Source: Membranihabitans maritimus
Lineage (GTDB): Bacteria > Bacteroidota > Bacteroidia > Chitinophagales > Saprospiraceae
NCBI RefSeq assembly: GCF_021729145.1
Contig: NZ_JAJSLW010000006.1
Location: 1 to 64,000, forward strand
Direction: 5' to 3'
Length of the DNA stretch: 64,000 nucleotides
Below, piece after piece: positions 54,724-64,000 of this stretch. Each line of letters opens with the position of its first letter. Within the stretch, counting starts at the first letter, position 1. Both the position numbers and the translations under genes were made by a program. Below the pieces are notes generated by a model. That model ran no database searches. It saw only the letters and a list, made by a program, of their open reading frames with translations, and was not told the origin of the DNA.

Positions 54724-55701
54724 TTATAATTTCTTAGTATTTAAAACGCGTTTGACCAGACCTTTGGACCAATACTCAGATAGTAAAAACCCGGAAACAA
54801 GGTCCCATACACCCCACCATCCGGCTACTAGAGCCATGCCTCCCAAACCGTCAAAAAAATTAAAAATGAGGATTAATCCTAATCCTGCATTTTGAATTCC
54901 TGTTTCAAAACAAACCGCTCTCGCATTTTCTTCTGGTTCTTTACACCATTTACTCCAATAATATCCAATGACATAAGACACCCCGTTGTGAATCAACACC
55001 AACCAGAATACTAAAAATAAATATTCTTCAAGATTGGATATATTTTTATAAAGCGCTACAGCAATAATCGTCAACAACAAAAAAATAGAAAGTGACTTTA
55101 TAATGCTTTTTACCTTCTTAACCAAATTGGGTAGATAGTGGTTCAAAGTCATTCCTAATATTAATGGTATTAATATCAATTGCACCAAAATCCAAATCAT
55201 TTTCCCGGGGTCTACAGCCAAATCCTTTCCGGCATCAATTTTAAAAAAATAAGTGGAGTATATATAAAACAATAAAGGAGTAAGTACTATTGAGGTCATA
55301 GTAACTACAGATGTCAGGGTGATGCTCAGTGCAGTATTCCCCCCGGACCTGTGGACCAAATAATTAGAAACATTACCCCCAGGACATGCCGCCACCATCA
55401 ACAAACCTAACTTCATGCTATCCGGAGCATCCCATAGTATTACCAACAAAAAAGTAAACAAAGGAAGTAAGACCAATTGTGATGTAAGGCCAATCAAAGT
55501 TGACTTTGGATTCAAAAATACACGAATAAAATCTTTGACTTTTAATTCTAATGCCACCCCAAACATCATAAAACCCAGGCAATAATTTAACATCCGCAAT
55601 TGCCCTTCATCAAAGTGAATAACCATATTATCTACATCCATATCAAAACGCTCATTAAGATTTACAGCAAATATACCAACGACAGCAAAGTTAAACATCA
55701 A
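54724..55701 (-). CDS. bile acid:sodium symporter family (SBF) protein
   Basis: A 325-residue membrane protein with about ten helices. Family segments are LNYCLGFMMFGVALELK, AACPGGNVSNYLVHRSGGNTALSITLTSVVTM, and ARAVCFETGIQNAGLGLILI (the conserved E-x-x-x-Q-N motif near a Na+ site). It probably imports an organic anion with Na+; bile acids as such are unlikely in this habitat. It precedes the DUF937 gene by 21 bp on the same strand and diverges from the helicase gene across 115 bp. Confidence 0.93.
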   Translation of the reverse strand: MMFNFAVVGIFAVNLNERFDMDVDNMVIHFDEGQLRMLNYCLGFMMFGVALELKVKDFIRVFLNPKSTLIGLTSQLVLLPLFTFLLVILWDAPDSMKLGLLMVAACPGGNVSNYLVHRSGGNTALSITLTSVVTMTSIVLTPLLFYIYSTYFFKIDAGKDLAVDPGKMIWILVQLILIPLILGMTLNHYLPNLVKKVKSIIKSLSIFLLLTIIAVALYKNISNLEEYLFLVFWLVLIHNGVSYVIGYYWSKWCKEPEENARAVCFETGIQNAGLGLILIFNFFDGLGGMALVAGWWGVWDLVSGFLLSEYWSKGLVKRVLNTKKL

Positions 55702-55816
55702 AAGAGTAAAATCATTTATAGAACAGGCGATTACTGAGCATAATTAATCCTACTTACAAACTGGTAATTCACTAATTATATTTAAATAGTATTATATATG
55801 TTAACTTTGGGAAATT

Positions 55817-58800
55817 ATGAAGTCTTACATCAAGAATATATACATTGATTCGATACATTCCATTCTAAAAACAAACACCAATTACAGTGAAAAATATTTT
55901 CACCTTTACGATGCGTCAGTGCTGCTGCATAGTCAAATAATAGAGGAGTTGGACCATCCTTCTATTGACAGTAAATTCAACGAATTCTCTCAGTTTAGCA
56001 TTCTTTGCCAGACTAAAAATATTCCTGACCACCTGCGATTTGCCTGGTTTAAAATCCTGGGTTTGAATACATCCATCCATCTTTTGAATAAAGAACAAAT
56101 GGAAGAGCGATTCCTCAATGCCTTTTGGACTTCTACTGAAATTTTTAAGCATCTTGACGATGATGAATTACCTCAGGAAATAGGTCTAAACAATGTATTT
56201 CCGTCAGATCATTTCTGGTCTTCTCCCTCCTATTCATCAAAAGTTCCCGATGCCAAAATTATTATAACAAAAAGGAAAAGGGGCTCTGATCTTAGCTTTC
56301 ATGGGTATTGGGTTGAACAATATGGTAAAGAAGTTATTATCAGGCCGGGTAAATTAATGAATTCAGACCTACAGATAAAAGCATTACAAACCATAGAACA
56401 GGAAATCTATCTTCCTGTTTTTTTGCAACTTATTGACATTGAAATTTCAGGAAATGAGCTATATCCCGGAGCTATCGTACTTTCCCCTGATTACTTAATC
56501 GATATTACTTCCATAGCTAAATGTTTTACACCTTTCGGCGTACAACTATCCATGTACCTATTGGGGAAAATTCAAAAGTATGAACTCAGCTCCCATTTAC
56601 TCATTGGAAATTCCGTCAATATGATTCTTGATGAATTAATTTTCAATCCATCCCTTTCATTACAGGACATAACCAGTAAAATATTCAATGTAAATGAATT
56701 ATCCTGGACTTGTTACAATAATCAAGAAGCAAGGGAACATTTAAAAACAATAGAAACACATTTCAATAATTTGAAAAGAACCGTCAATGAAGAATTCCCC
56801 CAGTACGGTATTTCACATGAAGACTGTATAGTAGAACCGAGCTTCTTTTCTCCTTTATATGGTATTCAGGGTAGACTAGATTTATTGTATGAAAATCGGA
56901 ATGCCCCTGATCAAAAAATAATTATAGAATTAAAGAGCGGTAAAACATTCCGGCCAAATTCTTATGGACTTAACCATTCACATTATATACAAACCCTCCT
57001 CTACGACCTCCTTATACAATCATCTTACCCGCATGGCGGAGCTCCAGTCAATTATATTTTATATTCAGCCGAACCCAGTAAAAATTTACGCCATGCTCCT
57101 GCTATTAAAGAGTGGAAATACGAAGCCCTGGGTGTAAGGAATCTTATCTTATGTCTTGAATGGCAAATGGCAAATTGGACAAAAAACCATAAAAATTTAT
57201 ATCAAATACTATCCGATTTAAAGGAACATCTAGTGGGTTTTGCAGAAAGGGATAGAAATGATTTCTATAAAGATTATGAAAACAGCTCTTCTCTCAAAAA
57301 AGAATATTTTGATGCATTCATTCAATTTATTACCAGAGAACAGTTTCTATCCAAACTGGGAAAAATATCAAGTGAACGAAGTGGACAGTCAAGCCTATGG
57401 AATACCTCATGGATGGCAAAGAATATAAACTACAATCTTCTGGATGGACTGGAAGTCATACATGATTATAGTGGTGACGAAAACCCATTGGTCCACTTTA
57501 TTAAAACTGATCACACCAATCCTCTGGCTAATTTCCGAAAAGGCGATATAATTTTAACCTATCCTGAAATCAGGAAAGACCATCCTCTCCATGGAAGGGT
57601 ATACAGGTGTACTCTGGTTGAAAATTCTGCTGAAAAAGTGGTTATACGGTTAAGGGCCAAACAATACCAATCTATTTTCACTAATGGGACCCGTTGGGTA
57701 GTCGAAAATGACCAATTGGACAGTTCTTTTCGTGCTATGTTCCAATCTCTTGCCCTATTTCTTAAACTACCGGAATCCAGGACCAAACTTTTGATGGGTG
57801 AGCGACCTTCAAAAAAGAAAGGATCAAAAGTCCATTTCTCCCCGCTATCCGGATTAACATCCATACAAAATGATATTCTCGCAGAGATGCTACTCGACCA
57901 GGAATACTACTTACTTTGGGGGCCCCCAGGAACTGGCAAAACAAGCGTAATGCTTCATCAATTTGTAAAACATAAAATGCTAAATGGACAAGAGAGATTG
58001 TTAATCATGGGGTATACAAATCGAGCGGTAGATGAAATATGTGAGTCCCTCTTAAAAATAGATTCCCTTGACCGCCACAATATTCTGCGCATTGGGTCGC
58101 GCTACGGCACCAGTGAAGATTTCCAGGACTTGCTTCTGCAAGTTAAAAATTCCAACATAAAGAATCGTTCATCACTCCAGGATTTGCTGGATAAATCGAG
58201 AATAATTTGTGGGACATTGGCAAGTATAAGTGGGAAAGAAGAATTATTTCAACTTATAAAATTTGACCGCATTCTAATAGATGAAGCATCCCAAATACTG
58301 GAACCAGGCATAATAGGCCTGCTGAGTAAAGGGATCCCCTTTGTTTTGATTGGGGACCACAAACAGCTTCCGGCAGTAGTAGCCCAATCAGAAGAAGAAT
58401 CAATCACACAAAGCAAGGCACTCAAAAAAATAGGTTTGCAAAACCTTTCAAATTCCTTTTTCGAAAGAATATTCAAAATAAACCAGGAATCAAATTGGGA
58501 TTATTCCTTTGGAATTCTAAAACACCAGGGAAGAATGCATACAGACCTCATGATTTTCCCCAATAAACATTTTTACGAGAACATCCTCGAAGTCCTACCT
58601 TTTGCTCAAAGCAAACAAAATGGGTCATTGAATAAGTACTTCTCTACAGGGAGTAAAGTCATCTCCAAACTTTTCAACTATCGAAATATATTTATACCTA
58701 CTAAAGAAAAAAATGACAATAACCCCAAAATAAACTCCGAAGAGTCTAAAAAAGTAGTTAATATATTAAAAGAATTAGAAAAGTCAGAAAATACAATCGA

Positions 58801-59146
58801 TTGGCATGAAGTAGGTATAATCACCCCCTATCGGGCCCAAATTGCCCAAATAGTACATGAAATCAATTCTTCCGGATTTTCGGATAAAGGTATTACCGTA
58901 GATACAGTTGAACGTTATCAGGGAGGAGCTAAAGACATAGTTATTATCTCTTATTGTCTCAATTCTCTGGCACAACTGCATATGCTAAATAATTCCATAA
59001 CCCTAGAAGGAATCGACCGAAAATTAAATGTTGCTCTTACCAGAGCACGGCAACAAATTATAATATTAGCCAATAAGGAACTTCTTATGAAAAATCCACT
59101 ATACAGGGACTTAATTAAAGGGTATTTCGAATGGAATCCCAAATAA
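55817..59146 (+). CDS. Dna2-like PD-(D/E)XK nuclease-helicase (superfamily 1)
   Basis: A 1109-residue cytoplasmic enzyme. A RecB-type nuclease core lies near 330-400: GIQGRLDLLYEN supplies D355 and IIIELKSGKTFRPN supplies E371 and K373, followed by a His/Tyr motif QTLLYDLL. The helicase starts with Walker A GPPGTGKTS (702-710), has Walker B IDEASQ (821-826), GDHKQLPAVV, and the SF1 C-terminal motifs VGIITPYRAQ, TVERYQGGAKDIVIISYCL and LNVALTRARQQIII. The first 300 residues are novel to me. This order (nuclease, then SF1B helicase) matches Dna2. A set of four Cys for an Fe-S cluster was not found. It has no partner gene, so a general DNA repair or replication role is more likely than a defence system. 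Confidence 0.9.
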   Translation: MKSYIKNIYIDSIHSILKTNTNYSEKYFHLYDASVLLHSQIIEELDHPSIDSKFNEFSQFSILCQTKNIPDHLRFAWFKILGLNTSIHLLNKEQMEERFLNAFWTSTEIFKHLDDDELPQEIGLNNVFPSDHFWSSPSYSSKVPDAKIIITKRKRGSDLSFHGYWVEQYGKEVIIRPGKLMNSDLQIKALQTIEQEIYLPVFLQLIDIEISGNELYPGAIVLSPDYLIDITSIAKCFTPFGVQLSMYLLGKIQKYELSSHLLIGNSVNMILDELIFNPSLSLQDITSKIFNVNELSWTCYNNQEAREHLKTIETHFNNLKRTVNEEFPQYGISHEDCIVEPSFFSPLYGIQGRLDLLYENRNAPDQKIIIELKSGKTFRPNSYGLNHSHYIQTLLYDLLIQSSYPHGGAPVNYILYSAEPSKNLRHAPAIKEWKYEALGVRNLILCLEWQMANWTKNHKNLYQILSDLKEHLVGFAERDRNDFYKDYENSSSLKKEYFDAFIQFITREQFLSKLGKISSERSGQSSLWNTSWMAKNINYNLLDGLEVIHDYSGDENPLVHFIKTDHTNPLANFRKGDIILTYPEIRKDHPLHGRVYRCTLVENSAEKVVIRLRAKQYQSIFTNGTRWVVENDQLDSSFRAMFQSLALFLKLPESRTKLLMGERPSKKKGSKVHFSPLSGLTSIQNDILAEMLLDQEYYLLWGPPGTGKTSVMLHQFVKHKMLNGQERLLIMGYTNRAVDEICESLLKIDSLDRHNILRIGSRYGTSEDFQDLLLQVKNSNIKNRSSLQDLLDKSRIICGTLASISGKEELFQLIKFDRILIDEASQILEPGIIGLLSKGIPFVLIGDHKQLPAVVAQSEEESITQSKALKKIGLQNLSNSFFERIFKINQESNWDYSFGILKHQGRMHTDLMIFPNKHFYENILEVLPFAQSKQNGSLNKYFSTGSKVISKLFNYRNIFIPTKEKNDNNPKINSEESKKVVNILKELEKSENTIDWHEVGIITPYRAQIAQIVHEINSSGFSDKGITVDTVERYQGGAKDIVIISYCLNSLAQLHMLNNSITLEGIDRKLNVALTRARQQIIILANKELLMKNPLYRDLIKGYFEWNPK

Positions 59147-59226
59147 TAATATCAGTATTCTATTGAAATAGACATTGGACAATGTCCATATAACAACTAT
59201 TACATATCATTTTTGTGATGTGTACT

Positions 59227-60435
59227 CTACTCTTCAATTGCTTTTAAGCCCGGTAATTCTTTCCCTTCGAGGTATTCCAACATCGCTCCGCCACCGGTAG
59301 AAACAAAACTCACCTGGTCAGATAAACCAGACTGATTTACTGCAGAGACAGAATCTCCACCTCCAACCATAGTAAATGCACCTTTCTTAGTTGCCTTGGC
59401 CAGGGCTTTTGCTACTGAAAAACTACCATTGGCAAAATTACTCATCTCAAATACACCCATCGGGCCATTCCACATTACAGTCCTGGAAGATTCTATGACT
59501 TCAGTAAATTCACTTTGAGCTTTTGTACCTATATCCAACCCCATCCATCCATCAGGAATTTGGTCACTGGCTACTTCTTGAATATTGGCATCATTCGAAA
59601 AAGCATCTGCGATTATACTGTCCTTTGGTAATAATATCCTCGTATTGTTCTGCGTAGCTTTCTTTAAAATTTCCTTTGCCAATTCCAGCTTATCTTCTTC
59701 TACAAGGGAATTACCAACTTTTCCATCGAGTGCTTTAAAAAAAGTATATGCCATACCACCTCCGATCAGAATATTATCACATTTGGAAATAAGATTTTCC
59801 AACAAGAGGATTTTATCTGAAACTTTAGCACCACCTACAATAGCCGTATAAGGAGAATCCGGATTCTCTTTTACTTTATTGGCATTTTTGATCTCCTTTT
59901 CTATTAGTAAACCAAAAGATTTATGATCACTATCAAAAAACTGCGCTACTTTCGCAGTTGAAGCATGAGCCCTATGAGCGGTTCCGAAAGCGTCATTTAC
60001 ATAATAGTCAGCTAATTCACTGAGACTTCTGGCTAGAGTATCATCCCCTTTTTCTTCACCCGGTTCAAATCTTGTATTTTCCAATAGTAACACTTCTCCT
60101 CCTTTCAACTCCCTGGCTTTATCCCGGGCATCTTTGCCTACCAAATCCGTAGAAAACTGAACGTTCTTATTTAACAAAGAAGAAAGATGATCAACCACGT
60201 GCTTTAGCGTAAATTTTTCCACATCTAATTCTCCATTCTCTAACTTCTTCTTTTGAGGTCGACCAAGATGAGACATAAGGATAACAGCCGCATTATTGGC
60301 TAGTAAATGTTGTATGGTGGGTAATGCCCCCAATATCCTGGTATCATCGGTAATTTTAAAATTCTTGTCTAACGGGACATTAAAATCAACTCGAACCAAA
60401 ACCTTTTTACCATTGTAGCTATTTTCCATGCTCAT
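59227..60435 (-). CDS. pgk: phosphoglycerate kinase
   Basis: This glycolytic enzyme makes ATP from 1,3-bisphosphoglycerate. All signatures are present: KKVLVRVDFNVPL, ILMSHLGRPQKK, LLENTRFEPGEEKGD, YVNDAFGTAHRAHAST, AIVGGAKVSDK, GGGMAYTFFKA, TVMWNGPMGVFE and MVGGGDSVSAVNQ. The length of 402 residues is normal. Two possible starts are two codons apart (MSMENSYNG). It diverges from mgsA across 278 bp and converges with the helicase gene; an inverted repeat GACATTG-GA-CAATGTC (59171-59186) lies in that convergent gap. Confidence 0.98.
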   Translation of the reverse strand: MSMENSYNGKKVLVRVDFNVPLDKNFKITDDTRILGALPTIQHLLANNAAVILMSHLGRPQKKKLENGELDVEKFTLKHVVDHLSSLLNKNVQFSTDLVGKDARDKARELKGGEVLLLENTRFEPGEEKGDDTLARSLSELADYYVNDAFGTAHRAHASTAKVAQFFDSDHKSFGLLIEKEIKNANKVKENPDSPYTAIVGGAKVSDKILLLENLISKCDNILIGGGMAYTFFKALDGKVGNSLVEEDKLELAKEILKKATQNNTRILLPKDSIIADAFSNDANIQEVASDQIPDGWMGLDIGTKAQSEFTEVIESSRTVMWNGPMGVFEMSNFANGSFSVAKALAKATKKGAFTMVGGGDSVSAVNQSGLSDQVSFVSTGGGAMLEYLEGKELPGLKAIEE

Positions 60436-60713
60436 TATTTTATCGTTTAAAATAGAAAGTAAATATATAATTTCCTAAAGCGTATGATAAGTGATCCATA
60501 AAAATTTTAGTTTAATTGTGATAAAAATTAAAATCCCTTACCCATTTTCACAAATGTCATACAAATTGATTCCTTTTATTTATATCCTGGTTTATTCCCA
60601 ATAAATTTCCTTTTAGGACGGTTGAAAAATAAATTTCTTCGGCTTTTGGTTATTTTAGCGTACGGAATCAAAACCGTAATTTTATTAATTAATAGAGATT
60701 TAAAAAAATAACT

Positions 60714-61094
60714 ATGAATATTGCTCTTATTGCACATGACGGCAAAAAGCCAGAATTGGTTAGTTTTTTCCTTCAAAACAAAAAGCTTTTTTTGAATAGC
60801 AATATTTATGCAACTGCCACCACTGGTTCACACCTTGGAAATGTAGGCATTGAAGTAAACAAGGTATTGTCAGGACCACTTGGCGGGGATGCCCAAATTG
60901 CGGCATTAATAGCTGAAGGCAAAATAGATCTTGTATTTTTCTTTCGGGACCCACTCGGAAAACATCCTCATGAGCCGGATGTCCAAATGCTTATGAGGCT
61001 ATGTGATGTTCACAATGTTCCCATGGCAACTAATCCGGCAGCTGCGCGTTTAATGTTAAGTGCATTGAAAGGGCAACTTTATGACGAGAAGTGA
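60714..61094 (+). CDS. mgsA: methylglyoxal synthase
   Basis: A 126-residue enzyme converting dihydroxyacetone phosphate to methylglyoxal and phosphate, a bypass of lower glycolysis. Compared with the E. coli protein the catalytic positions are conserved: IALIAHDG with H8, SGPLGGDAQIAALI with the catalytic D59, and FFFRDPLGKHPHEPDVQ with the His-Asp segment. The product lacks the longer N-terminal extension of the E. coli enzyme. The last 14 bases overlap the uvrC start, so translation is coupled. Its divergence from pgk places two glycolysis-related genes back to back. Confidence 0.97.
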   Translation: MNIALIAHDGKKPELVSFFLQNKKLFLNSNIYATATTGSHLGNVGIEVNKVLSGPLGGDAQIAALIAEGKIDLVFFFRDPLGKHPHEPDVQMLMRLCDVHNVPMATNPAAARLMLSALKGQLYDEK

Positions 61095-62877
61095 CTTTGA
61101 CGAAATCTCCAATATTATTCCCAGGACTCCAGGAGTTTATACCTTTTCAGATAAATCCGGAACACCCATTTATATAGGTAAAGCCAAAAATTTAAAAAAT
61201 AGGCTTTCTTCTTATTTTATCCCTAAATATAACCTCCATAATAAAACCCGGGTTATGATAAAAAACGCCCGGGATATCCAATGGACCGTAGTGGAAAGCG
61301 AAGCCGATGCATTCCTACTGGAAAGCACTCTTATAAAAAAGCATATGCCAAGGTACAATGTCACCTTAAAAGACGGCAAGTCCTATAGCTATATATGTAT
61401 CAAAAATGAACGGTTTCCCCGTGTCTTTTTCACTCGTAATATTATTAAAGATGGATCAGTCTATTTTGGACCCTATACATCAAAATGGCGAGCCAAAATA
61501 TTACTTGATCTTATCAAAGAAGTGTTTCCTTTAAGAACCTGCAATCTCAATTTGTCAAGAGAAAACATTGAAAAAGGTAAACATAAAATCTGTCTGGAAT
61601 ATCATATTGACAATTGTGAAGGTCCTTGCGAAGGATTGGAAACTGAAGAACACTATAACAAAAAAATATCCCAAATAAAGAATATTCTTAAGGGGCAATT
61701 CAAACCTGTTAAAGATCATTTGATGCAAGAAATAGGCTATTATGCAGAGAAACTTGAATTTGAAAAAGCACAGACCTTAAAAGAAAAATTAGTAGCCTTT
61801 GACGATTACCAATCAAAGTCTACTGTTGTCAATCCTAACATAAAAAACCTGGATGTATTTGCTGTTGAAGTGGATGAAGATTTTGCCTTCGTCAATTATA
61901 TTCGCGTAGTCAACGGCGCTATTATCAACTCCCATACCGAAGAAATCACCCTTAAATTAAACCATTCCGAACCTGAAATACTAGAAAAAGTCATACCCAC
62001 TTTACGCGAAAAGTTTAATTCCAACGCCTCGGAAATCATCGTCTCCCACCTCCCCGATTGGGTAGAAAATGGTGTTAAAATATCGATTCCGCAAAGGGGT
62101 GATAAAAAGAAATTAATAGATCTTTCTATTAAAAATATCAAATTCGGTAAAATTCAATTCTTTGAAAAGAGAAATAAAATCCATCAGAAGAAAAACCATG
62201 AACAACGGATTTTGGAAACTATGAAAAATGACCTGAAAATGGACAAGCTTCCCAGGCACCTGGAATGTTTTGATAACTCAAATTTTCAAGGTAGTAATTC
62301 CGTAGCCTCATGTGTAGTATTTAAAAATGCAAAGCCAGCGAAATCTGAATATCGCCACTACCATATCAAAACCGTAGAAGGACAAAATGATTTTGCTTTC
62401 ATGGAGGAGATAATTTACAGAAGATACAACCGATTATTAAAAGAAAAGGAAGCTCTACCTGACCTGATAATTATTGATGGTGGCAAAGGGCAATTAAATG
62501 CGGCAATGAAAAGTCTCAAAAAGTTGAATATCGAGCATATGATCACGGTAATAGGTATTGCCAAGAGATTAGAAGAAATCTTTTTCCCGCAAGACCCAAT
62601 ACCCATATACATAGATAAAAAATCAGAGTCCCTTAAAGTTATTCAAAAAGCAAGAAATGAAGCCCATAGATTTGCTATAACCTTTCATCGGTCCCAACGT
62701 TCCAAACGAGTACATAAAACAGAACTTACGGAAATTACAGGCGTGGGAGACAAAACAAGTAAAAAACTTCTTCAGTCATTTAAATCGGTAAAGAATATTA
62801 AAAATGCCACTCTGGATGAAATAGCTACGGTAGTAGGCCCGGCATTGGCCCAAAAAATACACAAGCATTTCAAGTGA
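61081..62877 (+). CDS. uvrC: excinuclease ABC subunit C
   Basis: A 598-residue nucleotide-excision repair nuclease that makes both incisions around a lesion. The GIY-YIG domain is at the start (GVYTFSDKSGTPIYIGKAKNL, with GVY 18-20 and YIG 31-33). A UvrB-interacting region occupies about 205-240 (EKLEFEKAQTLKEKL). The RNase H-like endonuclease covers about 370-530 (LPRHLECFDNSNFQGSNSVASCVVF, LIIDGGKGQLNAAM). Two C-terminal helix-hairpin-helix units follow (ELTEITGVGDKTSKKLL, ATVVGPALAQKIH). The ATG at 61081 lies inside mgsA, giving a 14-bp overlap. Confidence 0.98.
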   Translation: MTRSDFDEISNIIPRTPGVYTFSDKSGTPIYIGKAKNLKNRLSSYFIPKYNLHNKTRVMIKNARDIQWTVVESEADAFLLESTLIKKHMPRYNVTLKDGKSYSYICIKNERFPRVFFTRNIIKDGSVYFGPYTSKWRAKILLDLIKEVFPLRTCNLNLSRENIEKGKHKICLEYHIDNCEGPCEGLETEEHYNKKISQIKNILKGQFKPVKDHLMQEIGYYAEKLEFEKAQTLKEKLVAFDDYQSKSTVVNPNIKNLDVFAVEVDEDFAFVNYIRVVNGAIINSHTEEITLKLNHSEPEILEKVIPTLREKFNSNASEIIVSHLPDWVENGVKISIPQRGDKKKLIDLSIKNIKFGKIQFFEKRNKIHQKKNHEQRILETMKNDLKMDKLPRHLECFDNSNFQGSNSVASCVVFKNAKPAKSEYRHYHIKTVEGQNDFAFMEEIIYRRYNRLLKEKEALPDLIIIDGGKGQLNAAMKSLKKLNIEHMITVIGIAKRLEEIFFPQDPIPIYIDKKSESLKVIQKARNEAHRFAITFHRSQRSKRVHKTELTEITGVGDKTSKKLLQSFKSVKNIKNATLDEIATVVGPALAQKIHKHFK

Positions 62878-62908
62878 TCCCAACATAGTTACAGGTAATT
62901 AAAATAAA

Positions 62909-62938
62909 AAACCCGGTGAAGTCACTTCCACCGGGTTT
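62909..62938. terminator. bidirectional terminator between uvrC and rpoC
   Basis: AAACCCGGTG (62909-62918) and CACCGGGTTT (62929-62938) form a 10-bp stem; inner bases GAAG/CTTC can extend it with one bulge. On the minus strand the stem runs into TTTTTTATTTT, a strong terminator for rpoC. On the plus strand it is followed by GGTATTTC, weaker for uvrC. Confidence 0.9.
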
Positions 62939-62980
62939 GGTATTTCTATAATAACAAATATCTGTATTAATTAAAGTTAA

Positions 62981-64000
62981 TTATTCAGCTGCCTCTTCTT
63001 CCTCTACCGGTTCTTCGTGACGAACAAGGACATTCTGAAATTCCTTTACGCCTGTACCTGCAGGAATTCGCTTACCAACAATGACATTTTCTTTCAATCC
63101 ATTGAGGAAATCCTTATTTGCTCCAATGGCAGCAGTACTCAACACTTTGGTGGTCTCCTGAAACGATGCCGCAGATATCCATGAAGAAGTACCCAATGAA
63201 GATCGGGTAATTCCTTCCAGAATAGGAGTTGAAGTTGCCGCAATCGCATCTCTGTATTCAACAATCTTCAAATCATTCCTTTTCAACATAGAGTTCTCAT
63301 CTCTTACCTGTCTCAACGTAACGATCTGACCAGGCCTCAAATTACTGGAATCTCCGGGCTCCGTAACTACCTTCTTATCAAATATTTCGTCATTTTCTAC
63401 AAAGAAAGAATGCTTGTCAACAGGTTCGCCTTCCAGGAACTGGGTATCTCCAGGATCAACAATCCGTACACGTCTCATCATTTGTCTAATAATAACCTCT
63501 ATATGCTTGTTATTAATATCGATTCCTTGAGATCTATATACTTCCTGAATACCTTTCAATATATATGACTGAACCGCAAATGGTCCCGAAATATTCAAAA
63601 TATCACCAGGAGAAATTGCTCCATCCGAAAGTTGTGTCCCAGCCCTTACAAAGTCACCGTCTTGTACCAGGATATGTTTAGATAATCCAATTAAATATTT
63701 TCTTCTTTGACCATCTTTAGCTTCTACGATAATCTCTCGATTTCCTCGTTTTATCTTACCAAAAGATACAACACCGTCAATTTCCGAAGTAACTGCAGGA
63801 TTAGAAGGATTTCGTGCCTCAAACAACTCCGTAACTCTTGGTAAACCACCGGTGATATCCGATACCTTACTCAATTGTCTTGGAATCTTAGCTATAATTT
63901 TACCAGATTCGATTTTCTCGCCATCCTTCACCGATATATAAGCTCCAACAGGTAGGTTATATACCTTAAGTTCTTCGCCTTCATTACTTACTACCCTAAT
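62981..64000 (-). CDS. rpoC: RNA polymerase subunit beta' (3' part only)
   Basis: The C-terminal 339 residues of the beta' subunit of RNA polymerase; the gene runs off the window at the right edge and the frame is open to base 64000. Typical segments are [114 protein letters not shown] and GKRIPAGTG. The GTG at 63931 is internal and not a start. The short acidic C-terminus ([11 protein letters not shown]) is normal for Bacteroidota. Confidence 0.98.
   Translation of the reverse strand: MRVVSNEGEELKVYNLPVGAYISVKDGEKIESGKIIAKIPRQLSKVSDITGGLPRVTELFEARNPSNPAVTSEIDGVVSFGKIKRGNREIIVEAKDGQRRKYLIGLSKHILVQDGDFVRAGTQLSDGAISPGDILNISGPFAVQSYILKGIQEVYRSQGIDINNKHIEVIIRQMMRRVRIVDPGDTQFLEGEPVDKHSFFVENDEIFDKKVVTEPGDSSNLRPGQIVTLRQVRDENSMLKRNDLKIVEYRDAIAATSTPILEGITRSSLGTSSWISAASFQETTKVLSTAAIGANKDFLNGLKENVIVGKRIPAGTGVKEFQNVLVRHEEPVEEEEAAE

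Noticed and set aside
55817-59146. Helicase-nuclease as a multi-gene anti-phage system
   Set aside because: No partner genes, no toxin, methylase or CRISPR elements around; neighbours are transport and glycolysis genes.
59171-59186. Palindrome GACATTG-GA-CAATGTC as a terminator for the helicase and pgk genes
   Set aside because: Loop is only two bases, no T-run follows on either side; kept only as a note.
1-64000. tRNA, rRNA, CRISPR arrays, integrases, insertion sequences
   Set aside because: Looked for by eye across gaps and strands; no cloverleaf with CCA-type ends, no regular repeat-spacer arrays and no transposase or integrase frames were found.

Overview
The window reads as chromosomal DNA of a free-living, probably marine Bacteroidota bacterium (Cytophagia- or Saprospiria-like; the genus cannot be fixed by eye). 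The basis is a SusC/SusD pair with its own ECF sigma factor and FecR-type anti-sigma factor, several proteins with type IX secretion (T9SS) C-terminal sorting domains, a DUF6495 protein, AT-rich intergenic DNA, and TAnnTTTG-like -7 boxes. No rRNA, tRNA, CRISPR array, integrase or transposase was seen.

Region 1 (about 22-12517, minus strand) is a nutrient-uptake locus: sigma factor, FecR, SusC, SusD, a large lipoprotein cytochrome of the PVC heme-binding type, a small secreted sugar-binding-like protein, and an M20 amidohydrolase that has lost its C-terminus. Region 2 (13018-17967, minus) is a BlaI/BlaR1-type regulatory module preceded by a TPR protein. The BlaR1-like protein carries three TonB-C modules, a carboxypeptidase-regulatory-like module, a TonB-plug-like module and a T9SS-type tail. 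Region 3 (18644-24465) holds an orphan winged-helix-like gene, pyrD with a PIG-L deacetylase, a secreted sugar isomerase-like protein and a CoA transferase. Region 4 (24531-31213, minus) is a cytoplasmic sugar-catabolism cluster: AraC regulator, GH88 hydrolase, isomerase, Gfo/Idh oxidoreductase, SDR and MFS transporter.

Region 5 (31328-38802) has an imperfect palindromic intergenic element, an Nfu iron-sulfur protein, an Omp28-like T9SS protein with a DUF6495 protein, and a plus-strand operon of TerC, ApbE, a DEDDh exonuclease and an MbnP/MbnH-like pair (copper-binding lipoprotein plus di-heme peroxidase). Region 6 (39064-45479, minus) joins a secreted reprolysin-type protease, translationally coupled to a cNMP/CBS/DUF294 nucleotidyltransferase protein, with a second exonuclease. 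Region 7 (45633-50290, plus) is the most unusual stretch: a 97-residue secreted peptide rich in Cys, Tyr and Trp, a beta-propeller lipoprotein, a glycosyltransferase-like protein, a SAM methyltransferase-like protein and a sulfotransferase. Region 8 (50534-64000) is mostly housekeeping: NhaC antiporter, retropepsin/PDZ protein, DUF937/OmpA-like protein, bile-acid symporter family protein, a Dna2-like nuclease-helicase, pgk, mgsA, uvrC and the 3' end of rpoC.

The best candidates for an undescribed system are the peptide/propeller/glycosyltransferase/methyltransferase/sulfotransferase string (45633-50290), the chimeric BlaR1-like receptor with its TPR partner (13018-17989), and the protease/nucleotidyltransferase/exonuclease set (39096-45479). 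All functional links between neighbours are inferred from gene order.
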